From Methylopila sp. M107 (lineage in GTDB: Bacteria > Pseudomonadota > Alphaproteobacteria > Rhizobiales > Methylopilaceae), in contig NZ_ARWB01000001.1 of NCBI RefSeq assembly GCF_000384475.1, positions 2,398,176-2,462,175 of the forward strand: DNA of 64,000 nucleotides, written 5' to 3'. Below the pieces are notes generated by a model. It searched no databases. It saw only the letters and a program-made list of their open reading frames with translations, and had not been told where the DNA came from. This document shows, piece after piece, positions 34,128 to 40,953 of this stretch. The first letter of the stretch is position 1. Each line of letters begins with the position of its first letter. Position numbers and translations under genes: made by a program.

Positions 34128-34388
34128 ATGGGAAGACTGACGCCTGAAGCGGCGAGAGCGCGGCTGGAGAGCCTGATGGCGGCCAGCATGAAGGCCGAGC
34201 CGCGCCTGTGGTTCCACCCCTTCGCCGAAGCGGTGATCGACGCCTTCGCTGAGAAGGACTCGATCACGAAGGCCGACGTGCTCGCGAAGCTCGAGGCGAA
34301 CATGGAAGGCAAACCGCGGCTCGGCCGCGCGACGTCAGAGGCTGCCATCGAGCGCCTCCGCGAGGATCGGCTTAAAAAGCCAAGCTAG
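34128..34388 (+). CDS. Small plus-strand cassette gene, unknown function
   Basis: An 86-residue protein (MGRLTPEAARARLESLMAASMKAEPRLWFHPFAEAVIDAFAEKDSITKADVLAKLEANMEGKPRLGRATSEAAIERL) with a good ribosome site (GAGGA 6 bases before ATG). Helical; the DSITKADVLAKLEANMEGKP part looks like a small winged-helix or protein-binding unit. It is antiparallel to the early operon and overlaps the next minus-strand gene tail to tail by 54 bases. Confidence 0.6.
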   Translation: MGRLTPEAARARLESLMAASMKAEPRLWFHPFAEAVIDAFAEKDSITKADVLAKLEANMEGKPRLGRATSEAAIERLREDRLKKPS

Positions 34389-34604
34389 GACGAATAGGAT
34401 TGCGAGCGCCTGCTCTTCGGCGAGCAGGTCAGCAAGGTCAGCCAGAGCGTCCTTGAATACCGTCTCGGAATCCGCGTCGGCGCAGGCCGCCGTGACGTAG
34501 GCGTCGATGCAGTCCTTCGTGGCTCCGCCCAAGACTGCGACGCCATCTGGGTTGTCATCGATCAGCGCCTTCAGCAGGCGAATGCGGGCCTGATACGGTG
34601 TCAC
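34335..34604 (-). CDS. Small early phage protein
   Basis: An 89-residue protein from GTG 34604 (MTPYQARIRLLKALIDDNPDGVAVLGGATKDCIDAYVTAACADADSETVFKDALADLADLLAEEQALAILFVLAWLFKPI), overlapping the previous stop (GTGA). Mostly helical and acidic with a hydrophobic C-terminal stretch that could be a membrane anchor or core helix. Function unknown. Confidence 0.58.
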   Translation of the reverse strand: MTPYQARIRLLKALIDDNPDGVAVLGGATKDCIDAYVTAACADADSETVFKDALADLADLLAEEQALAILFVLAWLFKPILAEALDGSL

Positions 34605-34636
34605 CAGCAGCCTCCCGCCGGCGCGACGTCGCCGTT
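34601..34636. repeat. 36-bp perfect direct repeat, copy 2
   Basis: This is the second copy of the 33947-33982 sequence. It forms the 3' end of the minus-strand gene ending at 34601. Recombination between copies would remove about 654 bases and leave that gene's end intact. Confidence 0.9.
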
Positions 34637-34840
34637 CCAGAGCCGCTGGGCGATGTGATTGCGGTTGCGCTCGAGGAAACGCAGCGTGTCCGCGGCCGCT
34701 TCAAGGGACTCGATCACGTAGGCGCGCTGGGACATCTTCATCCGGCCGGCGCGGACCTCCAGCTCGGTCTCGCGCTTGCGGACCTCGATCTCGGCGTTGA
34801 GCGCCGAGATCTGACGGCTGAGGGAGGGGCCCGCGCTCAC
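34601..34840 (-). CDS. Small coiled-coil early protein
   Basis: A 79-residue protein from GTG 34840 (MSAGPSLSRQISALNAEIEVRKRETELEVRAGRMKMSQRAYVIESLEAAADTLRFLERNRNHI), overlapping the previous stop (GTGA). Strong heptad pattern suggests a coiled coil. Its last 11 codons and stop are duplicated at 33947-33982. Function unknown. Confidence 0.6.
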   Translation of the reverse strand: MSAGPSLSRQISALNAEIEVRKRETELEVRAGRMKMSQRAYVIESLEAAADTLRFLERNRNHIAQRLWNGDVAPAGGCW

Positions 34841-35022
34841 GCTGCGACCCTCGACAGGATCGCGGCGAGCGCGACCAGGCCGGACAGCGCGAGGCCGACC
34901 GCGATCAGCCCGACGATAGCGAAATCCCGCCAAGCGACGACGTCGCCCTCGACGAGAGAGAAGGGTCCGAGCGGCGGGAGATCGCCGTCAGCGTTAACCT
35001 TGTCGGCTGACAAGCGGGCCAT
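34837..35022 (-). CDS. Small single-pass membrane protein
   Basis: About 61 residues from ATG 35022, which shares one base with the Ner-like stop (TGATG). A hydrophilic N-terminus (MARLSADKVNADGDLPPLGP) precedes one membrane helix (FAIVGLIAVGLALSGLVALAAILS). It is the second gene of the early operon; a role in host takeover or exclusion is possible but unproved. Confidence 0.58.
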   Translation of the reverse strand: MARLSADKVNADGDLPPLGPFSLVEGDVVAWRDFAIVGLIAVGLALSGLVALAAILSRVAA

Positions 35023-35327
35023 CAACCGACCCTCGCGATGTCAGCGCGTGGGGCGCGCTTTTGACTAGCCGACTCTGAGGGCTTGCGGATACGGTTCTGA
35101 TGAGCTGGACGCCGGGAAGTGAACCGGTCAGGGAAGAGTTCTTTGACGGAAACGCCGATCGCTTCCGCGATCGCCTGTGCCCCCTTCAAAGAGCCGCCAT
35201 TAAGGCCCTGGCGGCAGGCCGACTCGTAGAGACCTGCGTCGAGGGCGATCCCCGTCAACGTCAGGCCTCGGCGGCGGACCTCTGCTAGGATTGCATGGCG
35301 ATCCCAGACTTTCGCCTCTTCCGGCAT
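35022..35327 (-). CDS. Ner-like HTH regulator of early phage genes
   Basis: A 101-residue protein. Residues 8-68 (WDRHAILAEVRRRGLTLTGIALDAGLYESACRQGLNG, IAEAIGVSVKELFPDRF) match the Ner/Nlp lambda-repressor-like HTH family. The C-terminus is basic. GAGGA lies 6-7 bases before ATG 35327. In Mu, Ner is the first early gene and turns down both early and repressor transcription; it has the same place here, divergent from the repressor. Confidence 0.85.
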   Translation of the reverse strand: MPEEAKVWDRHAILAEVRRRGLTLTGIALDAGLYESACRQGLNGGSLKGAQAIAEAIGVSVKELFPDRFTSRRPAHQNRIRKPSESASQKRAPRADIARVG

Positions 35328-35343
35328 TTGGCTTCCTCGGGAG

Positions 35344-35368
35344 ACCGGCCCTGCAAGGCCGGTTTTTT
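35344..35368 (+). terminator. Rho-independent terminator, plus direction
   Basis: ACCGGCC and GGCCGGT form a 7-bp stem with a 6-base loop, followed by TTTTTT on the plus strand. It lies inside the leader of the Ner-like operon and points toward the repressor, so it would stop rightward read-through into the immunity switch. Confidence 0.7.
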
Positions 35369-35567
35369 CGGGATCGTCGACGACGTTTGACGCAACGAAC
35401 GTTCGCGGAATTCCGTCGATTCGTCAAACGTAAAAACATGCGTCCAGGCATTTCGGAGTTGAATATCATGCGAAATGCGCGTCAAACCGCGTTAAATCGT
35501 TGGCGGTTCTCGTGTTTTTCCGCGCAAAAAGCGCTCACTAAAACTCCGAAGGTCGTTCGGAGTTCCG
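35369..35567. promoter_or_regulatory. Divergent early/repressor promoter-operator region
   Basis: This AT-richer stretch between the Ner-like and repressor genes holds an inverted pair ACGTTTGACG (35383-35392) and CGTCAAACGT (35422-35431), a third half-site CGTCAAACCG (35480-35489) and the palindrome CGAACGTTCG (35396-35405). TTTGACG could serve as a -35 element in both directions. A GANTC site (GATTC, 35418-35422) abuts the second half-site. By analogy with Mu, the repressor and Ner should bind here. Exact promoters are not proved. Confidence 0.65.
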
Positions 35568-35575
35568 GATGCTGA
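35468..35575 (+). CDS. Possible leader peptide of the repressor gene
   Basis: A 35-residue frame (MRNARQTALNRWRFSCFSAQ...) with GGAG about 11 bases before its ATG. Its TGA (35573-35575) overlaps the repressor start ATG at 35569, so translation could be coupled. Coding is uncertain; it may simply be open by chance, but the arrangement is typical of regulatory leader frames. Confidence 0.3.
   Translation: MRNARQTALNRWRFSCFSAQKALTKTPKVVRSSGC
35543..35563 (+). promoter_or_regulatory. Hairpin covering the repressor ribosome site
   Basis: ACTCCGAA (35543-35550) and TTCGGAGT (35556-35563) can pair as an 8-bp stem with a 5-base loop. The GGAG in the right arm is the only ribosome site before the repressor ATG, so the stem would hide it unless melted, for example by ribosomes on the leader frame. 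It could equally be a DNA operator. Confidence 0.5.
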
Positions 35576-36270
35576 GCGAGGGAGGTGCGGCTGCGGACCA
35601 GGCGGCGACGATCGCCGATCGGCTCCGTGAGCTGATCAACGGCGGCAGCGTCAATGCCTTCGCGGCTGAATGCGGGATTCCCGTCGCCACGCTGCGGGAA
35701 AACCTAAAATCCAGCATTCCGAACGCAGAAAATGCCGCGAAGATAGCCAAGACAAAAAACGTCAGTCTGGAGTGGCTGGTTACCGGAACCGGGCCGCGCG
35801 ATCGGACGCCGCCGAGCCAGTGGCAGAGCCAAGTTCTCTCGCCTCCAGGTCTTGGTGATCTCACTCTAATCCCACGCTACGACGTGCGTCTGAGCTCTGG
35901 GCCAGGCGCGCTAGTCGCGGCCGAGGAGATATTTGAGCATCTCGCGTTCCGATCGTCATGGCTTCGGGAGATGGGCATATCGCCCAAGAACGCCGCGCTC
36001 GTCACTAACAAAGGCGATAGCAACGAACCAACAATTCCCGATGGCGCGCTAATGTTACTTGATCTGTCAATTACCGATGTCACCAACGGTAAATTTTACG
36101 CGCTGAACCACGATGGAGAGCTTATTCTTAAGCGCGTCCAGCGCCGAGTAGACGGCACTGTTGTACTGAAATCGGACAATCCGCGCTATGATCCTGAGGA
36201 AGTTACACCCGATCGTGTAGCTTACCTTCATGTTATTGGTCAGTTGAAATGGTTCGCGAGGAGTATCTAG
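35569..36270 (+). CDS. Phage repressor, HTH plus S24/LexA-like domain
   Basis: A 233-residue protein. The N-terminal HTH (residues 15-75: RLRELINGGSVNAFAAECGIPVATLREN, KIAKTKNVSLEWLVTG) resembles Bro/CI-type repressors. The C-terminal S24 domain has Ser151 (GDSNEPTIPDG) and Lys188 (ELILKRV) as the Ser-Lys dyad. The usual Ala-Gly cleavage site before the domain reads SSGPGA instead, so RecA-stimulated self-cleavage may be lost or altered. It should hold lysogeny by blocking the divergent Ner-like operon. Codon use is more AT-rich than the rest of the phage. Confidence 0.85.
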   Translation: MLSEGGAAADQAATIADRLRELINGGSVNAFAAECGIPVATLRENLKSSIPNAENAAKIAKTKNVSLEWLVTGTGPRDRTPPSQWQSQVLSPPGLGDLTLIPRYDVRLSSGPGALVAAEEIFEHLAFRSSWLREMGISPKNAALVTNKGDSNEPTIPDGALMLLDLSITDVTNGKFYALNHDGELILKRVQRRVDGTVVLKSDNPRYDPEEVTPDRVAYLHVIGQLKWFARSI

Positions 36271-36271
36271 A

Positions 36272-36592
36272 ATGTTCGCGCTTATAATTACGCTCGTACT
36301 GATTGGCCAATTGATTTTGATCGGATGGCTGGCGCAGACGAAGAAGGGCCGTACTGGCGCGATTTGGTCGCTGGTTACGTTCGTTCTCGATGTCGGCCTG
36401 TTTGCGTTCACCAGCTACGCGACGGACCCGGCCAGACGAGCTTTGCGAGGCGAAAGTCCTCCGGAGATCTCGTTGTTGGCACAGGATGTCGCGACAGCGG
36501 TAATGGTGTTTGGCCCGGTCACACTTCTCATGCTTATTGTAGTTGCGACCTTACCTAAGATTTTTGAACGTCAACGCGCTTCGCCAGACTAA
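36272..36592 (+). CDS. Small membrane protein co-transcribed with the repressor
   Basis: A 106-residue protein starting one base after the repressor stop. Three membrane segments: MFALIITLVLIGQLILIGWLA, IWSLVTFVLDVGLFAFTSYA and VMVFGPVTLLMLIVVATL. Being expressed with the repressor in the lysogen, it is a candidate for superinfection exclusion or another lysogenic conversion trait. No family is recognised. Confidence 0.62.
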   Translation: MFALIITLVLIGQLILIGWLAQTKKGRTGAIWSLVTFVLDVGLFAFTSYATDPARRALRGESPPEISLLAQDVATAVMVFGPVTLLMLIVVATLPKIFERQRASPD

Positions 36593-36891
36593 CTATTGTC
36601 CAGTACGTTCGGCGTGATCCGGCGCGGCCTCAAGCGCCCGCTTCGCGCCTTCGCTCGGAGTGATAGCGGCAAACCTGTTGTTGTTGGAAATGCCTTGCAA
36701 ACTAGGCTCATGATAGCCTCGTGACCGGGCCCGTTCACCGCGAGGATTATTAGCGCCGCGTCCGCCAGCGCCTCACGAACGGCGTCGGCGTGCGGGATCG
36801 GCCGTCCTTCCGCCTCCGCTTGTCGCGCCGCCGCCCGACTCTTGCGCTTCGCCGCCGTAAGCTCGGCGCGCCTGTATTGTCCAACGGTCAT
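36589..36891 (-). CDS. Small basic protein near the phage end
   Basis: A 100-residue protein from ATG 36891 (MTVGQYRRAELTAAKRKSRAAARQAEAEGRPIPHADAVREALADAALIILAV), convergent with and overlapping the membrane protein gene by four bases. The opening basic helix and GRPIPxAxAVxxAL segment resemble small proteins common on rhizobial phages and plasmids. An upstream GTG start would lengthen it slightly. Function unknown. Confidence 0.5.
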   Translation of the reverse strand: MTVGQYRRAELTAAKRKSRAAARQAEAEGRPIPHADAVREALADAALIILAVNGPGHEAIMSLVCKAFPTTTGLPLSLRAKARSGRLRPRRITPNVLDNS

Positions 36892-36948
36892 GTCAATGGT
36901 CTCCACGTCGACCGCCAGAATGCCGCTGGCCCCGCCGTTCCGCAAATT

Positions 36949-37040
36949 CGGTTTGACATGTCAACAAGTGGGGTTCGCCCCACTTTGAATTGGGGTTCGC
37001 GCCGCTTTCGAAGCGGCCGCCAAGTGCCAAGTGAAGTTGC
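36949..37040. other. Probable prophage end (transposase-binding repeats)
   Basis: After the last phage-like gene come TGGGGTTCGC at 36969-36978 and 36991-37000, spaced 22 bases, and CCGCTTTCGAAGCGG at 37002-37016. CGGTTTGAC at 36949-36957 is the reverse of the GTCAAACCG motif in the immunity region, and TTGACATGTCAA (36953-36964) is a palindrome. Mu-like ends carry such spaced transposase sites and a terminal CA. Possible CA junctions lie near 37022-37032. The other end is outside the window, so target duplication cannot be checked. Confidence 0.45.
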
Positions 37041-37167
37041 GCCGGACCGATTTTCCGCCTGGACGCGGCTTGACCCCTCAGGCCCTCATTCTCTTGGCCT
37101 ATCCCGGCGGGCGCCGGTTGATCCCGGATAATCCCGCCAGTGCCACCCGTTCTTGCGCGTTACAATT

Positions 37168-37289
37168 CTTGTCCCGGCCTCCGAGCCGGGACCCAGACGC
37201 GCCGAGCGTGCGGAAGACGCATCACGGACCGTGACCGCCCCATCCGGGATGCGTCACGGCTCTGGGTTCCGGCTCAAGGCCGGGACAAG
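37168..37289. repeat. Intergenic palindromic repeat downstream of ppc
   Basis: The outer arms CTTGTCCCGGCCTCCGAG and the reverse-complementary CTCAAGGCCGGGACAAG enclose a second pair around GACGCATCAC and GATGCGTCAC. The whole can fold into a long stem and looks like a dispersed REP-type element. It separates the prophage end from the ppc gene; together with 37041-37167 this stretch holds no gene. Confidence 0.75.
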
Positions 37290-37310
37290 AGAGGAGACGA
37301 CGCCCGCAAC

Positions 37311-40142
37311 TCACCCGAACGCGCCGACCGAGTGGGTCACGGCGGCGCTGACCTCGCGGACGAGGCCGAACAGCTCCGCCATCGGCCCGAACAGCTCGCG
37401 ATGCTCGCGCTCATAGCCGCCGGCGGTCCGGAGCCCCTTGGGCTCGTGATAGTCGAGCTCGATGGCCCGGTCCGGCTGGGGCGGGAAGATCTTGGCGAGC
37501 AGAGCGAGCGGCTCCGCCAAGTCGAGCCTGAGGATGCGCGCGATCGCCATGTCGTGCGTCAGCCCGGCGCGCGGCGCGAAGCTCGGGATCTCGACCGCGA
37601 GAAGCCAGATGCGCTCGACCAAAGCGAGCCGGATGGCGTGCAGCAGAAGCTCCTCGGCCGCCATGACGGGCGCGTCGGCCCAGACGCTGCTGAGCGCCAG
37701 GTGGTCGGTCTGGATCTTGCGCAGCATCGTCGCGGCCGACGACGAGATGCCGAGCTTTTCGAGCGCGGCCGAAATGCCGATCAGCGCGGCGCGGCGCTTC
37801 GGGTCGCTCTCGTGTTCGGCGCGGTTCAGCCACGAGCCGGGATCGAGCGTCGCGACGATGGCGCGCAGCACGTCGAGGTCCGAATGCTTCAGCGCGTGGC
37901 TTGCGAAGTCCATCGCGCGGCGGAAGCGCGGGCTCTTCGCCATCAGCTCCGGAAAGGCCTGCGGGTGCCGTTCGAGCGCGCGGCCGAGGCCGTGGATCGT
38001 GTTCGCCATCCAGCCGAGCTGCTGCAGGATCGCATTGTTGGGGATGGCGCGAAGCTCGCGCGGATGGCGGATGACGGCCGGCCCGCCCATGCCGTCGACC
38101 TGCCGGGCGCTCGGGCGCGAGCCGGTCGGGTCGAGCAGAGCGGGGCCGAAGGCGCCGAGCAGGGCGGCGTAGCCCGGGTCCTCGACGAGGTCCTCCATCG
38201 AGGCGCGCACCGCCCCGAAGAAGTCGGCCGCAAAATCCGGGTCGGCGTAGACCGGGTCCGGCGGCAGGCGCCGGGCGTCGGGCCGCGCGTCCTCGTCGAA
38301 CACGTGCTCGGCGATGCGCGCGACGGTCGCGAGCGCGAGGTGGTCGGAGCCGAACAGCAGGTAGCCGTCGCCGCCCTGGAAGGCGCTCTCTTCGCGGACC
38401 TTCAGCCCTGCGCGGGTCAGCTCCTTGCGGGCGCGGGTCGGGTTCAGGAACTTCAGCCGGTCGAGCAGCGCGTCCGGATGCGCGCCGCGCCCGACGCTCT
38501 CGCCATGGGTGTCGAAGAAGGTGATCTCGACGCCAGCGACCCCGTGCCGGTCCAGCGCCTCGGCGATCTTCAGCCGCTGCCGCTCGATCATGTAGCTCGC
38601 GGCGAGCTGGCCGACATAGCGGCCGGAGTCCGAATAGCCGAATTCGAGCGCGAGCGTGCCGTTGGTCGCGAGATAGTCGCGGTAGTGCCGGCTGCGCAGC
38701 GCTTCGTCGAGCACCCGCGCGCCGCGCTCGAGCGCTTCCGCCGTCTCGAACAGCGGGCTGATCTCGATCTTCTTCTCGACGCCGAACAGGCGCGCGAGCC
38801 AGAGCGCGCACAGCAGCGTGTAGCCGTTCTCGGTCTCGGCGATGTGGAAGCGGATCGGCGTGTCGGCGTCGATATGCTTGACGATCTGGGCGAGCGTCAT
38901 CATCAGCCGCGCCGCGGAGGAGCTCTCCGACAGCAGCGCGCCGAAATCGACGCCGGCCGGCGTCAGCCGGTCGAGCGCGCCGTTGATGCCGGCCAGCATC
39001 GCGCGGCGGCGGGCGGCGTCGCCGACCGCGTCGTCGAGGCCGGCGAGCTGGCGCAGCGCGTTGTGGAGCTGGCTGGCGTTCAGCCGGAACTGCGAATGGG
39101 CGAGCGCGAGCCCGTGCGACATCAGGCTGGCGCGGGCGACCGCGAGGCGCAGCTGCGCGTCGCCGTCGGCGTGGGCGATCGCCTCGTCGAACATCGGCAG
39201 CAGCGAGGCCGCCGAGGTCAGCGCCTCCTCGCGCGTCCCGATCAGGCGTCTCGCGAAGCTCGCGACGAATTCGGGTTCGGCCGTCGCGCCCGAGGGGCAG
39301 GCGGCGATCTGCGCCTCGACCGCGCGCAGAGCCGATTTGAGGCGGGCGCGCAAGGGCTCGGCGGCGTGGATCCCGCCGAGCTGGCCGGCGATCCGCTCGA
39401 GCTGCATCGCCTTCATCCTAAGGCGCAGCCGGATCGTGTCCCACCAGTTGATGTCGGTGCGGCCGTCGGTGTCGTAGCCGACCCAGCTCGCCAGCGCGAC
39501 GGGCGTGGGCACGAAGCGCGTCCAGTCGTCCGGGAACCGTTCGCGGGCGGCGATCAGCAGCTCCTCGGTCAGCCGGTCGATCGCGTCGCGGCCCGCCTGG
39601 ATGGCGTCGACCGCCTGCTCGAACTCGTCGAGCAGGGTCGGCTTCTCCGGCCGGTGGCTGCGCCGCGACGGTTTCGGCGCGGCCCCGCTCGCCATGTCGG
39701 CGAGGTCGCGGCCGATCTCCGCCGGCATCGAGAAGGTCGGGTGCGCGGTGAACACGGCGCAGAACCGCGTGCGCTCGGTCTCGGCGCGGAACGCCCCGGC
39801 GTCGCCCGAGGCGAGGCGCCGGGCGACCGCCGCCATCGCGCCGACAGAGCCGGAGGGGCCGACGCCGCCGACATAGTCCGCGAGCCGGCCGGCGCGGCCG
39901 CGATAGGCGTCGTCGCGCAAGCTTCGGATCAGCCCCGCGAGGCTGTCGACCGACAGCCGCCCGTCGTCGATCATCCGCGAGATCGCGAGCGCCATGTCGA
40001 GCGCGGGATTGCCGAACGGATCCTCGCGCATTCGCTCGCGCGCCGCGACGGTGCGGTCGATCAGGTCGCGGGCGAGCGCGGCGGCGCCGGTCGGGGCGGA
40101 GGGGTCGAGGGCGTCCATGGGCCTCGACCGAGCACGTTGCAT
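37311..40142 (-). CDS. ppc: Phosphoenolpyruvate carboxylase, divergent
   Basis: A 943-residue enzyme of normal PEPC length, making oxaloacetate from PEP and bicarbonate. His134 lies in FTAHPT, and the GYSDSG box is present (ALEFGYSDSGRYVG). The glycine-rich loop FHGRGGSxGRGG of most enzymes reads FFDTHGESVGRGAHP (542-556), keeping Arg552 but changing the HGR part. The usual C-terminal NTG is replaced by SVGAFG. This may be the divergent class found in serine-cycle methylotrophs. ATG 40142 has GGAGG 6 bases upstream; ATG 40118 is a weaker alternative. Confidence 0.85.
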   Translation of the reverse strand: MQRARSRPMDALDPSAPTGAAALARDLIDRTVAARERMREDPFGNPALDMALAISRMIDDGRLSVDSLAGLIRSLRDDAYRGRAGRLADYVGGVGPSGSVGAMAAVARRLASGDAGAFRAETERTRFCAVFTAHPTFSMPAEIGRDLADMASGAAPKPSRRSHRPEKPTLLDEFEQAVDAIQAGRDAIDRLTEELLIAARERFPDDWTRFVPTPVALASWVGYDTDGRTDINWWDTIRLRLRMKAMQLERIAGQLGGIHAAEPLRARLKSALRAVEAQIAACPSGATAEPEFVASFARRLIGTREEALTSAASLLPMFDEAIAHADGDAQLRLAVARASLMSHGLALAHSQFRLNASQLHNALRQLAGLDDAVGDAARRRAMLAGINGALDRLTPAGVDFGALLSESSSAARLMMTLAQIVKHIDADTPIRFHIAETENGYTLLCALWLARLFGVEKKIEISPLFETAEALERGARVLDEALRSRHYRDYLATNGTLALEFGYSDSGRYVGQLAASYMIERQRLKIAEALDRHGVAGVEITFFDTHGESVGRGAHPDALLDRLKFLNPTRARKELTRAGLKVREESAFQGGDGYLLFGSDHLALATVARIAEHVFDEDARPDARRLPPDPVYADPDFAADFFGAVRASMEDLVEDPGYAALLGAFGPALLDPTGSRPSARQVDGMGGPAVIRHPRELRAIPNNAILQQLGWMANTIHGLGRALERHPQAFPELMAKSPRFRRAMDFASHALKHSDLDVLRAIVATLDPGSWLNRAEHESDPKRRAALIGISAALEKLGISSSAATMLRKIQTDHLALSSVWADAPVMAAEELLLHAIRLALVERIWLLAVEIPSFAPRAGLTHDMAIARILRLDLAEPLALLAKIFPPQPDRAIELDYHEPKGLRTAGGYEREHRELFGPMAELFGLVREVSAAVTHSVGAFG

Positions 40143-40178
40143 GCCACCCTCCGGCGCGGCCTCGCGCCGCGCCGCGTT

Positions 40179-40835
40179 TCAGAACTCCATGTCGAGCTCT
40201 TCGATGTCTTCGGGCTCCGCGGCCGCCGCCTCGATCCACTCGACCATCAGCGGCCAGGACATGATCTGGTCGCGATAGGCCCGGCAGGTGCTGGGCAGCG
40301 GCACGTCGTAGGTCGTGAAGCGTGTCGCGACCGGCGCGAACATGGCGTCGGCGAGCGTCGGCTCGGCGCCGAACAGCCACGGGCCCCCGGACGCCTCGAT
40401 GCACTGGGTCCAGATCGTGATGATCCGGTTGATGTCGCTCTGCGCGCCGCCCCAGACCTTGAAGCCAGTGTGGCGCGCCTTGAGATTCATCGGCAGCGCC
40501 GAGCGCAGATTGGCGAAGCCTTGGTGCATCTCGCCCGAAATCGCCCGGCACCAGGCGCGCGCCGCCTTTTCCTTAGGCAACAGCCCAGCAACCGGGCGCT
40601 CTTCCAGCAGGTAGCCCGCGATCGCGAGCGTGTCCCAGACGAGGATCTCGCCATGGATCAGTCGCGGCACCAGGAAGGACGGCGACAGGTGCAGCAGTTC
40701 GGCTCGCGCGGCGCGGTCCGTTCCTGCAAGGACTTCAACGTCGAAGTCGAGCCCGGACAGCTTGCAGATGAGCCAACCGCGCAAGGACCAGGACGAATAG
40801 TTGCGGCTCGATATGGAAAGCGTGGCTTCTGCCAT
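40179..40835 (-). CDS. Glutathione S-transferase family protein
   Basis: 218 residues from ATG 40835 (MAEATLSISSRNYSSWSLRGWL), the usual start of this GST group; in-frame codons continue upstream. The thioredoxin-fold N-domain has SSWSLRGWL at the glutathione site and VPRLIHGEILVWDTLAIAGYL, where VP is the cis-Pro pair and DTLAI stands for the ES motif. A helical C-domain has WLFGAEPTLADAMFAPVATRF. Probably a cytosolic detoxification or maintenance enzyme. It lies just upstream of ppc on the same strand. Confidence 0.82.
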   Translation of the reverse strand: MAEATLSISSRNYSSWSLRGWLICKLSGLDFDVEVLAGTDRAARAELLHLSPSFLVPRLIHGEILVWDTLAIAGYLLEERPVAGLLPKEKAARAWCRAISGEMHQGFANLRSALPMNLKARHTGFKVWGGAQSDINRIITIWTQCIEASGGPWLFGAEPTLADAMFAPVATRFTTYDVPLPSTCRAYRDQIMSWPLMVEWIEAAAAEPEDIEELDMEF

Positions 40836-40953
40836 TGGTCTAAAGTGTCCCATGAGAATGCGGCGGCGCCTAAGAAACGATCTCGCGCTGCAAAACATAT
40901 TCCACTAGCTTGCGCCGGTGCGGGGGGCTCCCGCAATCGGGGTCGCGTTGTCG

